Shown: positions 50,818 to 60,005 of the stretch, piece after piece
Layout of the letters: every line of letters begins with the position of its first letter
Position numbering within the stretch: the first letter of the stretch is position 1
Assembly: GCA_023436145.1 (NCBI GenBank)
Contig: JAEZKP010000016.1
Span: 124,001 to 188,000, forward strand
Direction of reading: 5' to 3'
DNA from: Fibrobacterota bacterium
GTDB lineage: Bacteria > Fibrobacterota > Chitinivibrionia > Chitinivibrionales > Chitinispirillaceae
Length of the DNA stretch: 64,000 nt
Notes under the pieces: generated by a model
Database searches by the model: none
Told to the model about the DNA's origin: nothing
Seen by the model: the letters and a program-made list of their open reading frames with translations, nothing else
Translations under genes and position numbers: made by a program

Positions 50818-51945
50818 TTATGATTCTCTTTCAGAAACAGATGATTTGATTGAATGACTTCCCCCTTTTTTTTGTGCCTCTTTTATGTAATTCTCCAACT
50901 GGACTGCTCTGTGAGCGGCAGTATGCTCTGCCATTACTCTTTTTCTGGCACTCTCACCTATGTTAATTCTTTCTTTTTCAGATATATCGGTAAGATATCT
51001 CAGTGTGTGCTCAGAAGTTGAACTTATAAGAATCTCTTCTCCAAACCTGAAAAAACTCCCCAACCCCTCCCAATAATCGCTTATAATCGCCGTTCCACAA
51101 GCTGCAGCCTCAAAAAGACGAACGCTGGGAGCAAATCCGGCCATCAACATATCCTCTCTGGTAATATTGAGCGTAAATTTTTGAGAGCAGTAAAACTCCC
51201 GGTGTTCTGATGGCGCAATATGCTGAATGTGGGTGACATTAGCGGGCCACACATAGTTTTGAGGATATTGAGGCCCTGCGACTATAAATCTTCCTTTATT
51301 CCATTTCTGTGCAGGCCAAATCAACATCCTTTGTAACGCTTCCTGACGATCAGCGCTGTAAGTTCCCATATATCCCATATCAAATCTGGTCTCCATTTTC
51401 AATGGATAGTAATTTTCCGGTGATACCGAACAATAAAGAGGTCTGGCCATGGGTGAAGCGAAAACCTGCTCCAGCTGATCAAGAATGGGACCTCCTGCAA
51501 AAGAAAGATAAAGATCATAACCGGCCACCAACTGAGGCGTTATATATTGATATTCTCGCTTTAAAAGCTTTGACATGGTAACCGGAGTATCGATATCATA
51601 AAATGCTCTTATCCCTTTGGCTGTCTCGATGACCCATTCACCAATAACAACCCCCTCAGGAACATAAGAACCCACAATTACGACCTCTGCACCCTCTATC
51701 TCTCTTCTGAATCGTTGCTTCAAATCAGTAACAGAGCTGTACAGTTCTGTTTTGACAAAAGAAGGTTTAGCCAGATCACGGTTATTAGCATACCATGGCA
51801 TATCTCTTTCCAGAAACAACACATTGTGCCCCCGGCATGTCAGCTCCTTTATTAAGCCCCTGTAGGTAGTAGCATGCCCATTTCCCCATGAGGAGGTTAT
51901 GGAAAGCCCCAGAAAAACAATGTCGTAAGGCACAGTCATTATCAT
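50818..51945 (-). CDS. CgeB-type glycosyltransferase (copy 2)
   Basis: The 375-residue protein starts VFLGLSITSSWGNGHATTYRGLI and ends its donor half with RLFEAAACGTAIISDYWEGL. It is the closest relative of copy 1 (48213-49271) in opening motif. It overlaps the next gene upstream by four bases and is separated by nine bases from the glycosidase-like gene. Confidence 0.83.
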   Translation of the reverse strand: MIMTVPYDIVFLGLSITSSWGNGHATTYRGLIKELTCRGHNVLFLERDMPWYANNRDLAKPSFVKTELYSSVTDLKQRFRREIEGAEVVIVGSYVPEGVVIGEWVIETAKGIRAFYDIDTPVTMSKLLKREYQYITPQLVAGYDLYLSFAGGPILDQLEQVFASPMARPLYCSVSPENYYPLKMETRFDMGYMGTYSADRQEALQRMLIWPAQKWNKGRFIVAGPQYPQNYVWPANVTHIQHIAPSEHREFYCSQKFTLNITREDMLMAGFAPSVRLFEAAACGTAIISDYWEGLGSFFRFGEEILISSTSEHTLRYLTDISEKERINIGESARKRVMAEHTAAHRAVQLENYIKEAQKKGGSHSIKSSVSERES

Positions 51946-53045
51946 GAAGTAACCTCCTGATGACTTCTGCAGTCTAGTAATATCTGCTCGACTTTTTCAG
52001 CTCTCTTTTGGTAAGTGTGAGTGGAAAGTATCCGTTCCTGGGCTGATTTGCCGATCTGACGAGCTTTACTGAAATTGAGAGATTTCAAAATCTGAACAAC
52101 CTCCTCCCCATCTTTAGCCACAAGACACTCCACCTGCGGCTCAAGAAACATCTCTATCCCTTCCCAGGCATCGGTAATAATACATGCAGCTGCCCCTGCA
52201 GCTTCAAATATCCTGGTAGGCGGGGAAAAACCACAGTCTGCCATACTTTGACGATTGATATTCAGTACAGCCAGTACAGAACTGTTGAAAGCATTATGAT
52301 CATATGTAAATACATGTCCCAGGTTTCTTATGTTAGGAAATTCGTTAAAATCAGTTTGCCATCCGTTACCACCCAGCATGAAGAGTTTGTGGGGGAGCAA
52401 GCTGGCCGGTTTGAAAAAAAACTCTCTGACTCTTTTCTCTCTGTCCGGAAGACGGTTGCCTAAAAAACCCATGCTCCCCTCAAATCTGCTATCTGAACAT
52501 ACCTGAAAATGGGTCTGAGGATCTAAGGCATTGTAAACCGGAATACATTGTCTAGCCCCAAACTGTCTATAACCATTTACAACTCTGTCTCCTCCGCCAT
52601 AGGTTAAAATAAGATCATAAGAAGCAATCAGATCCCTGAACGGATCGTTTTGGTTATCTCTTATTCTGTCAAGAGTTGCAGGTGCATCCACATCCCAGAA
52701 CACTACAGCAGTATCGGTGTTTTGTAAATTCAGTACTTCTTTTTCCAGAAATTCATCAAACACTCCCACACCACTTGTTTTAATTATTATATCGGCTCCC
52801 TTTGCCTGGCTTAAAGCAGATCTCACACCTTCCAGATCTGCCTTATAAACGACACTCTTTGCGTAGGGTGGATCTTCAATATCTCTGTTTTTCTGACGGT
52901 CATAAGCATCCGGTTCGAAAAACATCACACTGTGTCCTCTTCTGTTAAGTTCATTTATGATACCCCGGTAATATGTGGCAGCCCCATTCCAGTAAGCTGA
53001 TACCAGGCTTGATCCAAAAAAAACTATATTGAGTCCCTTACTCAT
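51942..53045 (-). CDS. CgeB-type glycosyltransferase (copy 3)
   Basis: The 367-residue protein begins VFFGSSLVSAYWNGAATYYRGII and contains FWDVDAPATLDRI in the middle and TRIFEAAGAAACIITDAWEGIE in the donor half. It is a diverged third member of the group. Start and stop overlap the neighbouring genes by four bases. Confidence 0.83.
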   Translation of the reverse strand: MSKGLNIVFFGSSLVSAYWNGAATYYRGIINELNRRGHSVMFFEPDAYDRQKNRDIEDPPYAKSVVYKADLEGVRSALSQAKGADIIIKTSGVGVFDEFLEKEVLNLQNTDTAVVFWDVDAPATLDRIRDNQNDPFRDLIASYDLILTYGGGDRVVNGYRQFGARQCIPVYNALDPQTHFQVCSDSRFEGSMGFLGNRLPDREKRVREFFFKPASLLPHKLFMLGGNGWQTDFNEFPNIRNLGHVFTYDHNAFNSSVLAVLNINRQSMADCGFSPPTRIFEAAGAAACIITDAWEGIEMFLEPQVECLVAKDGEEVVQILKSLNFSKARQIGKSAQERILSTHTYQKRAEKVEQILLDCRSHQEVTS

Positions 53046-54190
53046 CGGTTCCCCCTGTTGTTTGATATTTCGGAATCCAATAACTCCGCAGTACTTCCTC
53101 TAATACCCGTTTCCTCACATATTTTTAACAATTGATCCACCCTGTAGGCACAAGTGTGCCGGTTAAGGATAGTTTGCAGGCCATGGGAAACCATTTGTGA
53201 AGAAAACCTGCGGTCATTTAGAATAAGTTTTATATGTTCTTTCATCTGTTGACTATTCTGAGCGATCAGATAATCCCTGCCCCCTTCAAAAAGATGTTCA
53301 CAATCATTCCATGGTGAGCAGATTAGAGGGATTCCTGAAGCTAAAGCTTCAAAAGGGCGAATGGTGGGAATACCCGGAAGCATTTGGGAATAAGGTCTTC
53401 TGGGAATGTGTACCGTAAATCTGTAACGGGAGAAAATCTGGGGAACCAGATAATTAGGTGTCCAGCCAGCATAATGGAGTCCACAGTCTTTTAATCTTTG
53501 CAGAGCAATTGATGGATAACGTACTCCGAAAATCCGGCCTCTCAGTCCAAGCTGCTCCACAGGATTAAAGAGAAAGTCGTTAAGCTCTGAACTTCTCTCC
53601 TCATCTCCCCAGTTCCCAATCCATACCACATCACCATCATACTCAGAACAGCTCAACGGCCGGAATATCCGGATATCCGCAGCTTCATGCCAGGTCCATG
53701 CATTGTTAGCCCAGGAATTTTTCAGATAGATCTCTCTTATCACCTCTCCAAATGCAAGCACTCCATCGTAATAAGACAGATCGTATTTTTTCATACTCTC
53801 AGGATCCGTCACTGAACGGTGATGAGTGTCATGAAAAAAGAGCCGATATCCACTGTGAAGTTTACGGTGCTTGCCTATCCGGTAAACCAGCTCATGATCA
53901 TTCCATTCATGAACAATCACCACATCAGCTGCATCCAGAACTGCATCTATATCCAGGTCCTCTATTCTGTATTGCAAACTTTTGATTCCTGGAAAATAAT
54001 GAGAAAATGAATCAAGTGCATGAGACCCACAGTCCTGGATAAGATTATAAAGACTCCAGGACAAGGCTGGTTCATAGACCGACACCTGATGACCACGATG
54101 TATCAGTTCTGTAACAATGCCCCTCAAAAAATGAGCATTTCCATGATTCCAATCAGAGACAAGCGAATGAACAAAGAATACAAAACGCAT
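53042..54190 (-). CDS. CgeB-type glycosyltransferase (copy 4)
   Basis: The 382-residue protein starts VFFVHSLVSDWNHGNAHFLRGIV and ends RPFEALASGIPLICSPWNDCEHLF. It is the most diverged copy, with FFHDTHHRSVTDP in place of the DLDTPVT segment of copies 1-3. It lies 38 bases after the GT4 gene. Confidence 0.8.
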   Translation of the reverse strand: MRFVFFVHSLVSDWNHGNAHFLRGIVTELIHRGHQVSVYEPALSWSLYNLIQDCGSHALDSFSHYFPGIKSLQYRIEDLDIDAVLDAADVVIVHEWNDHELVYRIGKHRKLHSGYRLFFHDTHHRSVTDPESMKKYDLSYYDGVLAFGEVIREIYLKNSWANNAWTWHEAADIRIFRPLSCSEYDGDVVWIGNWGDEERSSELNDFLFNPVEQLGLRGRIFGVRYPSIALQRLKDCGLHYAGWTPNYLVPQIFSRYRFTVHIPRRPYSQMLPGIPTIRPFEALASGIPLICSPWNDCEHLFEGGRDYLIAQNSQQMKEHIKLILNDRRFSSQMVSHGLQTILNRHTCAYRVDQLLKICEETGIRGSTAELLDSEISNNRGNR

Positions 54191-54228
54191 TTTTTCCGAT
54201 ACCAGATTTGAATTAAATGTAGATTCTG

Positions 54229-55335
54229 TCAGTAAAAGCTGTATTTATTGATAAGATTCTGATACAATGCGAGATAACTTTCTGCCATATTCTGTGAAGA
54301 ATACTGTAAAGCCCTCTGACGAGCCTTCTGCCCGTATTCAGAGCGTAATAATTCATCACAAATCAGATTGTTGATTGCACATTTGATTTCTTCCCGGTCA
54401 TCTGGCTTTACAAAAATTGCCGCATCTCCCCATATCTCCCGCAGACTCTTTATATCACCCAATACAAGAGCACATTCATTAAGCGCTGCCTCCAGAATCG
54501 ATAATCCAAAAGGTTCATATCTGGCCGGAAGAGCATAAATAGATGCTTTATTCATCCAGGCACATAGAGCAGGAAATGAAAGCTGTCCCAACAAATTAAC
54601 CCTTTCATGATTTAACTGCCTGTCAGCCAGCTCTCCAGCAATAAAAAGCGGCCATGACAAACCGGATGCAATTGACATCAAAGCTTCTATGTTTTTACCC
54701 TCATCCCATATCCTTCCAGCTGATAATATCAATGGTTGCTTTTGAGAACCAGAATAGCAGATGCTTCTACCATTATAGATCACCATGGAATTCTCAGTAA
54801 CACCGTAATGTCTTTCAAGCATCTTCATCATTGCTTTGCTGGGTGCAACCACGGTATCCGCCCCTTTTAATCCATCAGTCACTCTTTTTTGGTAGATCTG
54901 CCAAGACAGAGGCAACTTCTCTCCCTTTACCTGCTCAAACCATGAACTGACACAGGAATGCCCCACTACCACCACAGGTGAATGCCAGGGAAGAGCTCCG
55001 TGCACAAAACCATTAAGATGAATAATGCCTGGATGAAGCATTATTTCCAGCTCAAGTAACCACTCGGAAGCTTCTTCAACATCTCCCCAGGGCTCCTCCA
55101 TCCACTCCAGCTTGTAAGAACTTTCGAACATCTCCACATTTTTAATAGCATTAAGCATTTTTCTTTTTTCAAAATCAGGCAGGGGCCCCATAGTGGCAAC
55201 CGCCACCTCTATGCCACGATCAGTTAACCCCTTAATCAGCTCCATGGCATAATTCCAAACACCTCCAACCGTATCTACAGTCATCAGTATCCGTTCCAGG
55301 TTAATTCTCTCCCCATTTATTGTGGACATATTCAT
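54229..55335 (-). CDS. Glycosyltransferase family 4 (GT-B fold, second)
   Basis: The 368-residue protein has MTVDTVGGVWNYAMELI in the acceptor half, GRIWDEGKNIEAL and YALPARYEPFGLSILEAALNECALVLGD in the donor half, with the Glu-x7-Glu pattern. It is a retaining GT-B transferase. Its start overlaps the small upstream gene by four bases. Confidence 0.87.
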   Translation of the reverse strand: MNMSTINGERINLERILMTVDTVGGVWNYAMELIKGLTDRGIEVAVATMGPLPDFEKRKMLNAIKNVEMFESSYKLEWMEEPWGDVEEASEWLLELEIMLHPGIIHLNGFVHGALPWHSPVVVVGHSCVSSWFEQVKGEKLPLSWQIYQKRVTDGLKGADTVVAPSKAMMKMLERHYGVTENSMVIYNGRSICYSGSQKQPLILSAGRIWDEGKNIEALMSIASGLSWPLFIAGELADRQLNHERVNLLGQLSFPALCAWMNKASIYALPARYEPFGLSILEAALNECALVLGDIKSLREIWGDAAIFVKPDDREEIKCAINNLICDELLRSEYGQKARQRALQYSSQNMAESYLALYQNLINKYSFY

Positions 55336-55622
55336 TCCCCATCACAACTGAGAAATTTGTAAAAATTGCTGGATTTTCCACGGGAGACCTTCTTCTCGTA
55401 TTGAAAAGCCAGATTTGCCTGATCGAATCTGGTGAAAAACTCATCCCAACTCATGATAGTCAGGTTTTCCGGATTTGGCTCCCCCTTGAAAATGATTCTC
55501 AAAATCCCGGCATTTTCACTGGGAGTCTCCCTGTCCACCACAGATGCGGGCACACCACCATGCTCCTCTATCCATGTACGGATTTCATTGTGATCTGTAG
55601 TCACCCGGACATTATCATACAT
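55332..55622 (-). CDS. Small conserved protein of unknown function
   Basis: The 96-residue protein reads VTTDHNEIRTWIEEHGGVPASV, then ILRIIFKGEP and LTIMSWDEFFTRFDQANLAFQYE. I recognise this as a small conserved family with a D/E-rich EISWDEFFxxFdxxxLAf core in diverse bacteria, without an assigned role. It is coupled by a four-base overlap to the GT4 gene, so it may be an accessory subunit. Confidence 0.7.
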   Translation of the reverse strand: MYDNVRVTTDHNEIRTWIEEHGGVPASVVDRETPSENAGILRIIFKGEPNPENLTIMSWDEFFTRFDQANLAFQYEKKVSRGKSSNFYKFLSCDGE

Positions 55623-55648
55623 TTAAGTTTCTCCCTGCGAATTATTAA

Positions 55649-56668
55649 TCAACTGTTGTTATAAATTTGGTCTAGCACATCTGTAACTTTCTGGACCTCA
55701 GCCACCGAATCATCGAAGGTATTGTCTTGCCCCAGTCTTCGGGCCCAATTTAAAATAGCCCCCCCACCCCAATCATCAGCCGAATCATAAAGAACCTCTC
55801 TTTTAGTCCCTCTATATCTTTCCGCCTTAAAATCATAAAATGATCCAGCCACATTTTTAATACTCAGAGCACCCTCTGTGCCATATATTGTCAACCCTAT
55901 AATTGCGTCTTGTCCAGCCTGCAACCTCCAGGAACAGGCAAGGTTTACAACACAACCATTTTCCAATTCAAAATTGGCCGATGCATAATCCTCCACCTCA
56001 CTGCCTCTCCCTCTTATACGCTTTCCATTGGCATATAAACGACTATGAACACCCGATACCACAGGAAAATCAAACAAGTATAACACAAGGTCAACCAGAT
56101 GAATCCCCAGATCTATCACACATCCACCACCAGATAACTGCGCATCATAAAACCATGGCTTGTCAGGCCCATAAGCATTGTGAAAAACTGCATCCACAGC
56201 AAATACTTTCCCGATATCACCACAACGGTTCAAATTGTTCACAATGGAAACTGTTTTCAGGAACCGGTAAGAAAAATCTATGCCCAAAAACCGGTTTTTA
56301 CTTCTGGCAGTATTCACAACCGAACTCACTTCATCAAGATTACGGCCCAAAGGTTTCTGACAGAAAACCGCAAATCCAGCATTAAGAGCCGCTTTTGCCT
56401 GCTCTGCATGAAGAGCACTGGGAGTAGCAATCACTACTCCATCCAAAGATGTATGCTCCAGAAGTTTTTCGATACACGTACACACAACTGTATCATCCAT
56501 GGATATCGAAACGGCATTTTCGATATTGACATCAGAAATGACTGCCGGTATGGCCACACCATTTTTGACCAATACATCCATCCGGTTTCTTCCTATCCAA
56601 CCCACTCCCAGAAAACCCAGATTTAATGGCTTTACAATTTGAGCACTTTGAATCGTATCAGAATTCAT
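55649..56668 (-). CDS. Gfo/Idh/MocA-family oxidoreductase
   Basis: The 339-residue protein has the Rossmann NAD(P) motif GFLGVGWIGRNRM, then VIATPSALHAEQAKAAL and the substrate-site sequence CQKPLGRN (conserved EKP-type Lys) and GGGCVIDLGIHLVDLVLYLF with the catalytic DxxxH. It oxidises or reduces a sugar hydroxyl or inositol. Its start overlaps the dehydrogenase stop by four bases. Confidence 0.9.
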   Translation of the reverse strand: MNSDTIQSAQIVKPLNLGFLGVGWIGRNRMDVLVKNGVAIPAVISDVNIENAVSISMDDTVVCTCIEKLLEHTSLDGVVIATPSALHAEQAKAALNAGFAVFCQKPLGRNLDEVSSVVNTARSKNRFLGIDFSYRFLKTVSIVNNLNRCGDIGKVFAVDAVFHNAYGPDKPWFYDAQLSGGGCVIDLGIHLVDLVLYLFDFPVVSGVHSRLYANGKRIRGRGSEVEDYASANFELENGCVVNLACSWRLQAGQDAIIGLTIYGTEGALSIKNVAGSFYDFKAERYRGTKREVLYDSADDWGGGAILNWARRLGQDNTFDDSVAEVQKVTDVLDQIYNNS

Positions 56669-57678
56669 AATGTCACCAGCGCTTTCATAAACCCCTCCGG
56701 ACGGTTCTTCATCAGCTCAAAAGCATCTCCCAGTTTTTCAAAAGGAAGAATATGTGAATAAAGTACCTGCGGTTCAATTTTTTTACAAACCATCGCTTCT
56801 AACGCAGCATTCATACCCCAAATGTAACGCAAAGGATCACGCTCATGGGCGTTAATAACATCCAGACCTTTCCAGTTCCACTGCTGCATGTTGACTTCTC
56901 GCAATCCGTCCTGATGATACCCGGCGATTATCAACCGTCCTCTGTTTTTTAAAAGTTCACCAGCAATTGTCAACGGTTGCTGAAATCCGGTAGCCTCTAT
57001 CACACAATCACAACCACCATCAAATATCTGGTTAACCGATTCAACTGTTTCTGACAGTGTTCCTGACATACATACGTGTTCTACACCACATTTTCTGGCT
57101 GCTTCCAACGCAGTTTCTCTTCTGGAAACAGCAACTACCGATACTCCCGATCTTGTGGCCAACTGGCAAAGAAGCCCCCCCAGAAAACCGACCCCTATGA
57201 TAGCCAGCTTATCACCAGGCATCACCTGGGAACGCTGCCATACATTCATAGCACAGCCCAAAGCCTCACCGGGAAAATGCTCCTCAGTAAACTCTTCCGG
57301 TATTAAAACCGCCTCTTTCTGGTCCACTTTATCAAACTGAGCAAAAGCATGAAACGACAATGCAGTAACTCTGTCACCCACTTTAAACTTGCTGACATCT
57401 TTACCCAGCGCAACCACCCTGCCCCATCCCTCGTGTCCTGGAGCACCAGGCTCCATTGGATAAGAAAACCAGGGCCTCCCCTCCCATAACGGAAGATTCG
57501 AACCACATACTCCGCATCCTTCCATCTCTATAAGAATCTCCGTAGGTCCAACTTGCGGTATGGGTACCCTGATATATCCGATTCTTCCGGGTGAAGTAAT
57601 CTGAGCACTGTACATTTTTGAATCGCTTAATGGAATGCCGGATTTTTTTTCTTCATGAAAAACATTGCTAATGTTCAT
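56665..57678 (-). CDS. Zinc-dependent medium-chain dehydrogenase
   Basis: The 337-residue protein has the MDR layout: EGCGVCGSNLPLWEG (catalytic Cys), GAPGHEGWGRVVALG (zinc His/Glu), and the Rossmann segment KLAIIGVGFLGGLLCQLATRSG. The usual four-cysteine structural zinc lobe is missing, as in short forms. It acts on a polyol or sugar alcohol (substrate unknown) and pairs with the Gfo/Idh enzyme next to it. Confidence 0.88.
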   Translation of the reverse strand: MNISNVFHEEKKSGIPLSDSKMYSAQITSPGRIGYIRVPIPQVGPTEILIEMEGCGVCGSNLPLWEGRPWFSYPMEPGAPGHEGWGRVVALGKDVSKFKVGDRVTALSFHAFAQFDKVDQKEAVLIPEEFTEEHFPGEALGCAMNVWQRSQVMPGDKLAIIGVGFLGGLLCQLATRSGVSVVAVSRRETALEAARKCGVEHVCMSGTLSETVESVNQIFDGGCDCVIEATGFQQPLTIAGELLKNRGRLIIAGYHQDGLREVNMQQWNWKGLDVINAHERDPLRYIWGMNAALEAMVCKKIEPQVLYSHILPFEKLGDAFELMKNRPEGFMKALVTL

Positions 57679-58739
57679 ACAATTTTTTCCTTTACATTAT
57701 CTGGTATTTCCGGGCAGACATGAGTGTTTATCCAATCGTAGAGTCTCATTAGCCCGCATTCAATATCCACTGTTGGTTTCCACCCGGTCAGACTGTGAAA
57801 CTTGGATGTATCGGACACATAATAATACTGATCCCCGTTACGCCAAGGGGCAAAGGAGAGCGGAGGAAACTTCCCGCTTTGTTTTTGCAGCAGCTCTATA
57901 CATTCAAGGATACTTATGGAATTGGATGGTCCTCCACCGATGGTGAAAGCATGCCCGCAACATTTATCGCTGTTTTGTACCACCAGTTCAAAAGCATGCA
58001 GAAGATCATCAATAAAAAGAAGGTCTCTCACCTGTTTACCATCACCATATATGGTAATTGACTGGTTTTGTAATATACGGAAAAGAAAATATGCCACCCA
58101 TCCCTGGTCTTCTGTACCATACTGATGAGGTCCGTAAATGCAGCTCATCCTGAAAACTGAGGCAGGTACACCATAAGTTCTGCAATAATCGAGGATATAC
58201 TGGTCTGCACTCCCTTTAGAGCAACCGTATGGACTTTGGAAATCCAGCACTGTGTTTTCATTTATTCCCCTGCTGAATTTATCGTTTTCCGGATAATAAC
58301 GTAGACCTTTTTCCACCAGTTTGATGTCTGATAGTTTTCCATATACTTTATTGGTGGAAGTAAATACCAGAAAAGGTGGATTATCTCTTTGACGTATCGA
58401 CTCCAGTATATTCAGTGTGCCTTCCACATTTACTTTAAAGTCCTCGATGGGATTTTCCACACTTTTGGTTACAGCAACCTGCGCTGCAAAATGGAAAACC
58501 ACGCCAGCATCTTTTAATATAAGCGCTATCTGCCCTGCGTCTCGTATGTCACAAATCGTGACCTGAATTTTTTCTCCATGATTATCAAGAAGCCACTGAA
58601 GATTTCTCCGGGAACCATTTCTGGAAAGATTGTCAATGATTATGACCCGGTGACCCTGTTTTAGCAGATGGTGAGCCAGATTGGTGCCTATAAAACCGGC
58701 CCCCCCTGTGATTACTACAGGTTTATCGATAATATTCAT
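57675..58739 (-). CDS. NAD-dependent sugar epimerase/dehydratase (tyvelose epimerase-like)
   Basis: The 354-residue extended SDR has GGAGFIGTNLAHHLL (NAD binding), the YGCSKG active-site Tyr-x3-Lys, TSTNKVYG in the catalytic region and MSCIYGPHQYGTEDQGWVAYF. That last block resembles CDP-tyvelose 2-epimerase-type enzymes. It overlaps the previous gene by five bases. Its exact sugar substrate is not determinable. Confidence 0.85.
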   Translation of the reverse strand: MNIIDKPVVITGGAGFIGTNLAHHLLKQGHRVIIIDNLSRNGSRRNLQWLLDNHGEKIQVTICDIRDAGQIALILKDAGVVFHFAAQVAVTKSVENPIEDFKVNVEGTLNILESIRQRDNPPFLVFTSTNKVYGKLSDIKLVEKGLRYYPENDKFSRGINENTVLDFQSPYGCSKGSADQYILDYCRTYGVPASVFRMSCIYGPHQYGTEDQGWVAYFLFRILQNQSITIYGDGKQVRDLLFIDDLLHAFELVVQNSDKCCGHAFTIGGGPSNSISILECIELLQKQSGKFPPLSFAPWRNGDQYYYVSDTSKFHSLTGWKPTVDIECGLMRLYDWINTHVCPEIPDNVKEKIV

Positions 58740-59851
58740 GACAACCCCCGGGCAACAAGTTCTGAATTAGCCATATCCAGTTTATCCTGCGCTATCTGAT
58801 TTTCCAGCCAACCGGCAAGTTCGGTAAGGCCTTTCTCAAGTGTCATTTGAGGCTTATACCCCAGAATCTTTTCGGCCAGAGTAATATCTGCAAAACAGTG
58901 CCTTATATCACCGATTCTGAATTTTCCACTAATAAGAGGTTCAATATCTGTTTTTCCCAGAACCAGAGCCATTTCCCTGGCCACCTGTGAAATAGAGTAG
59001 TTTTTTCCGCTTCCTATATTAATGCTTTGGAAATTGGCAGAACTGCTCTCCAGTGCACTTACACAGGCACTGCAAACATCGTAAACATGAACAAAATCTC
59101 TTCTCTGCCTACCGTCTTCAAAAATCAAAGGTTGTTTGGAGTTAAGATATCTTGATGCAAAGATCGCCAGAACTCCTGTATAAGGATTGGATAATGCCTG
59201 ACGGGTGCCATAAACATTGAAAAACCGCAGTGCGACAGTAGGGATATTGTAGGCATTTCCGATTAGAAGACACATCCGTTCCTGATCGAATTTGGAAAGT
59301 GCGTACAATGATGCCAGACAAGGGATCTTGGTTTCCGGGGTTGGCATAGGTTCCAGTAAAGTTCCATTTTCACAACACAGGTCCCAGTCGGATCTTCTTA
59401 ACTGTTGCACAGATCTTATTGCACCACTATATGTTAAGCCGTCAACCCCTTTATATAAACCTTCCCCGTAAATACTCATACTGGAAGCAACCACCAGTTT
59501 TTCCACGTTTGTCTGCAGTAAAGATTCCAGAAGCACAGAAGTACCGATATTGTTTATCCGGGTGTACTTCTTAATCTGATACATGCTCTGGCCTACACCC
59601 ACCGCTGCGGCAAAATGAAAAACCGCCTTAACTCCCTGTAAAGCCTTAAGCAGGATTTCGGAATCACAGATATCCCCCCTGATAAATTCGGCATCACTAT
59701 TGAGATAGGAAGGCTTCAGGGAAAGTGAGCCGTGCACCTGAGGTATAAGATTATCGATGATTCGTACTCTGTAACCTCTTTTTAACAGCTCGTCTGTGAG
59801 ATGTGAACCGATAAAACCGGCTCCTCCTGTTATCAGAATCAAATCTGCCAT
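58736..59851 (-). CDS. NAD-dependent sugar epimerase/dehydratase, first gene of the operon
   Basis: The ATG at 59851 (CAGGTGG upstream) starts the family text (ADLILITGGAGFIGSHLTDELL), giving 371 residues. The longer frame adds 76 unlikely residues and overlaps the divergent rhodanese gene. The site SSMSIYGEGL and catalytic YALSKFDQE match UDP-glucose 4-epimerase/dTDP-glucose-dehydratase-type extended SDRs. It heads the 19-gene run. Confidence 0.88.
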   Translation of the reverse strand: MADLILITGGAGFIGSHLTDELLKRGYRVRIIDNLIPQVHGSLSLKPSYLNSDAEFIRGDICDSEILLKALQGVKAVFHFAAAVGVGQSMYQIKKYTRINNIGTSVLLESLLQTNVEKLVVASSMSIYGEGLYKGVDGLTYSGAIRSVQQLRRSDWDLCCENGTLLEPMPTPETKIPCLASLYALSKFDQERMCLLIGNAYNIPTVALRFFNVYGTRQALSNPYTGVLAIFASRYLNSKQPLIFEDGRQRRDFVHVYDVCSACVSALESSSANFQSINIGSGKNYSISQVAREMALVLGKTDIEPLISGKFRIGDIRHCFADITLAEKILGYKPQMTLEKGLTELAGWLENQIAQDKLDMANSELVARGLS

Positions 59852-60005
59852 TTTTCCACCTGATCCTAAGTCTGATTTTTTAAAAGGTACTCTGGATTTT
59901 TTTCTGAAACAAGAAGCATGCCAAAGACAATCTTTGTTTTTTTCACAGTAAACGGGAAAAAGGGTACAGTCATTGCTACCTCTTTTCTCAAAGTGGAGGT
60001 GCAAC
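59852..60005. promoter_or_regulatory. Divergent promoter region between glycan operon and sulfur module
   Basis: This 154-base gap is the only sizeable non-coding space upstream of the 19 genes and should hold promoters for both directions. GGAGGT (59995-60000) is the ribosome-binding site for the rhodanese gene. I saw no clear operator palindrome. Confidence 0.5.
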
